DNA from: Anniella stebbinsi
Taxonomy: Eukaryota; Chordata; Lepidosauria; Squamata; Anniellidae
DNA: 64,000 bases
Reading direction: 5' to 3'
Assembly: GCA_029215795.1 (NCBI GenBank)
Contig: JARDYH010000001.1
Coordinates: forward strand, 404,587,154-404,651,153
Part shown: positions 62,061 through 64,000 of the stretch, piece by piece
How the letters are laid out: every line of letters begins with the position of its first letter
How positions within the stretch are numbered: position 1 is the first letter of the stretch
Notes under the pieces: generated by a model
Databases searched by the model: none
What the model saw: the letters and a program-made list of their open reading frames with translations, nothing else
Told to the model about the DNA's origin: nothing
Position numbers and translations under genes: made by a program

Positions 62061-63167
62061 GTACGGTGAACCATCAGCTCTATGTGGGGTGGGGGTGGGG
62101 GTGGAGGGGAGACATCCTTTCTTAAGGCATGTGGATTCCCTGCAGCCATTTTCCACCTCTCCCAATCTGAAGTCTCACTCAGAAACAGGCAGCGATGGTC
62201 ATCCAGGTCAAAGACATATTTATTTGTTCACAGGATTTGCAAACATAAAGTCCATCCTTGTACATTCCTAGTAGCGATGATGATGATGATTGCATTTTAT
62301 TGTGTATTTGTAATTTTTAAAGTTATTGTTTTAACAGTGCTTATGTATTATATTGTTTTAGATGGCATGTTAGTTGCAGGGCCAAACTACACATTAAGAT
62401 AAACAATGTGTTTGTTAAAAGCATTCTAGTTATATGCGTCGGGTTTTTTTTATGATGGAAAGAAAACAATTTGTGGGGCCCTGATCCAGAATGTTCTCCC
62501 AAACTGGATCAAGGCATCACACCAGTTTGCAGCTGAACTGAACGTGGGGAACTGAACGAAGGAGATTTCCCCCGATTGCTCTATGCAAACAGCCACCTTC
62601 ATGGGCAAATCGCACCAAGGCAGGGACAATATTAAGCAGACAAAGTGCTATGTAGCCCCAATCCGGACCAGGGGCATGTTTCAGATGGGGACTCTTGTGG
62701 CTACTGTTTCTTCAAAGGAGAAGTGGCCAGTCCAAGCAGGCTTCAGAAACAATACAAAAAAGTGTTCATTATGTGTAGTTTGACCCTGTTTGATATACTA
62801 GAACACACAACTAAATAGGGACAAGCAAAGACAAAGAAAACGTTGGGACCCAGCAATTTCACAGTGTGGTCGTGTGTGTGCTTTTCCTAATCACACAAAA
62901 CTCTTCCTCTGGCTGCATTTTTTTTAAAAAATGAGTAACGAGGAAGTGAAGAGGGATGATGGGAAATTACCTGCAGGCTTAAGGTGTTGAGTGGAGGAAG
63001 CCCCCTTGCAGACTTGGGGCCCTTCCACATGGATGGCTCCTTGCACTGCTGATCAAAAGGCATTGTGCACCTGTCGCATCTTTTCCTCCTTCGTGCAGGT
63101 GGGCGGGGGGGGGAGGGAGCTGATGGAGGAGAGTCCCAGCGCTGACCCCTTGTTCTGTGTTTGACAG
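62061..63167 (+). other. Intron 11 (1.1 kb)
   Basis: Phase-2 intron. About 412 bases of it (62377-62788) are a DNA element with CAGGG-type terminal inverted repeats. A short GAT tract sits at 62275-62291. Confidence 0.78.
62377..62788. mobile_element. DNA element with CAGGG terminal inverted repeats
   Basis: The left end cagggccaaactacacatta and the right end tcattatgtgtagtttgacc plus ctg are inverted repeats about 20 bp long with few mismatches. The CAGGG start is usual for hAT elements. The 412-bp length and absence of a long ORF make it non-autonomous. The flanking octamers do not match, so the target duplication is lost or the ends are off by a few bases. Confidence 0.75.
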
Positions 63168-63195
63168 GCCGATCGTCGAAGAGGTCCAGGAGCTG
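63168..63195 (+). CDS. CCDC33: CCDC33-like exon 12: 28-base microexon
   Basis: A 28-base exon after acceptor tgtttgacag and before donor gtaaga. Its first base completes an arginine codon, followed by PIVEEVQEL. The EEVQEL run is the sort of sequence that begins the coiled-coil part of the protein. A (GGA)n tract begins 10 bases after the donor. The next exons lie outside the window. Short length makes this the least certain exon, but the phase and both splice sites fit. Confidence 0.7.
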
Positions 63196-64000
63196 GTAAG
63201 AGATCGGAGGAGGAGGAGGAGGAGGAGGAGGAGGAGGAGGAGGAGGAGGAGGAGGAGGCATGTTTTGCCAGAAGGAGGGTTGGGATAGTAAAATGCCACA
63301 TAGGGGGAGGCAGACCAGGTCGGGATCGGGGGGGGGGGGGTCCATTCATTTCATAACAAATGACAAGCAGGGCCCATTCATGAAACAAATGCCTTGTGCA
63401 ATTGAGATGAGGGAGGGACAAATGGAGTCCTTTCTGTTCCCCGTTCTTCACTCCCTTGATGATGGGGAGATTTGCCTTCCTCTGGAGACAACCCCTGACT
63501 CTGGGGTCCAACCCCTGCAGGTGCCATTTTATTGTCCCAGAATGCCCTGGAGGATGTGGCATTGGTCTGGGCAATCTCATAAAAATGGGAGTGGCAAGTG
63601 AGGGAGGCACTGCTTTTAGGGGCAGCTGCCATCCCACCCCACACCCCAGACAATGCAACATCTGAGGGAAAGGAAGTCGCTCTTACTACTCTCTCTGGTC
63701 ACCGTGGAAAGCCCACCCACCCTCACCGCTGAAACTGGGGAAACAGGGTCCCCAGCCACCCCCTGAAATTGCCCTCTGTTTGGGGCGGCAAGTATACTCT
63801 CCCCCCCCCCATCATAAAGATGGCTTCAATCTTGAGTGTAACCATTTTCGCCTCAGCCCTCCTCTTGCTTTTTCTCTGTGTGTATTTCTATATCCATCGA
63901 GACTGCAGCCCTTGAGAGGCACTCTGTGCCTGGTGCTGCCACACCCCCACACCCCACCCCACCCCCACCCACGGCAGCAAGGAAGAACATCCTCAAAGGG
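63196..64000 (+). other. Start of intron 12 (runs off the window)
   Basis: Begins with donor gtaaga and a (GGA)n tract at 63206-63258. It has G- and C-runs (63331-63342, 63801-63810) and a C-rich segment near the end (63940-63972). No exon recognised before the window ends. Confidence 0.7.
63206..63258. repeat. (GGA)n microsatellite beside exon 12
   Basis: About 17 GGA units beginning 10 bases after the donor GT of the 28-base exon 12, in the sense orientation. Confidence 0.95.

Noticed and set aside
62887..63661. Minus-strand open frames of 152 and 202 codons over exon 12
   Set aside because: They read the GGA tract as poly-proline or poly-serine; the splice-supported + strand exon is preferred.

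Overview
The window looks like one internal slice of a single vertebrate protein-coding gene, read on the + strand, with very large repeat-rich introns. Twelve coding exons (from 8896 to 63195, about 1.18 kb of coding sequence in 55 kb) have GT-AG borders and intron phases that match at every junction. Joined, they give about 390 residues with no stop. By recall of the family, with no search run, the protein is the orthologue of CCDC33 (coiled-coil domain-containing 33, a testis-enriched protein with C2 domains followed by coiled coils). Both ends of the gene lie outside the window: the first exon here begins inside a codon, and the last leaves an open frame.

The host is most likely a squamate reptile (lizard or snake). 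The protein is clearly vertebrate but not mammal-like. The introns carry repeats I associate with squamates: a short palindromic element with 'agatgttttggact' arms, tRNA-derived SINEs with a 'catagctcagtgg' A box, CR1/L2-type LINE 3' ends ('aaccgcccagagagcttcgg'), and several families of hAT-like non-autonomous DNA elements. Species cannot be set from the sequence alone.

Layout: 1-8895 is upstream intron or flank with repeats and no exon I can defend. Exons 1-2 (8896-12772) finish a first C2 domain. Exons 3-8 (16638-29941) encode a second C2-like domain. Exons 9-12 (40948-63195) encode a low-complexity linker that leads toward the coiled-coil part beyond the window. Introns 8 (11 kb) and 9 (16.6 kb) are the largest and hold most mobile elements.

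The most striking non-genic items are: a 320-bp inverted-repeat element with an exact 8-bp target-site duplication (42145-42464); a 527-bp element that folds almost end to end (35180-35706); two very similar CpG-rich elements in opposite orientation 38 kb apart (5717-6077 and 43678-44042); a LINE tail nested inside a SINE (58781-59131); a tRNA-Gly-derived SINE (56420-56556); and a (GGA)n tract 10 bases past the splice donor of a 28-base microexon. I found no CRISPR array, operon, functional RNA gene or complete mobile-element ORF.
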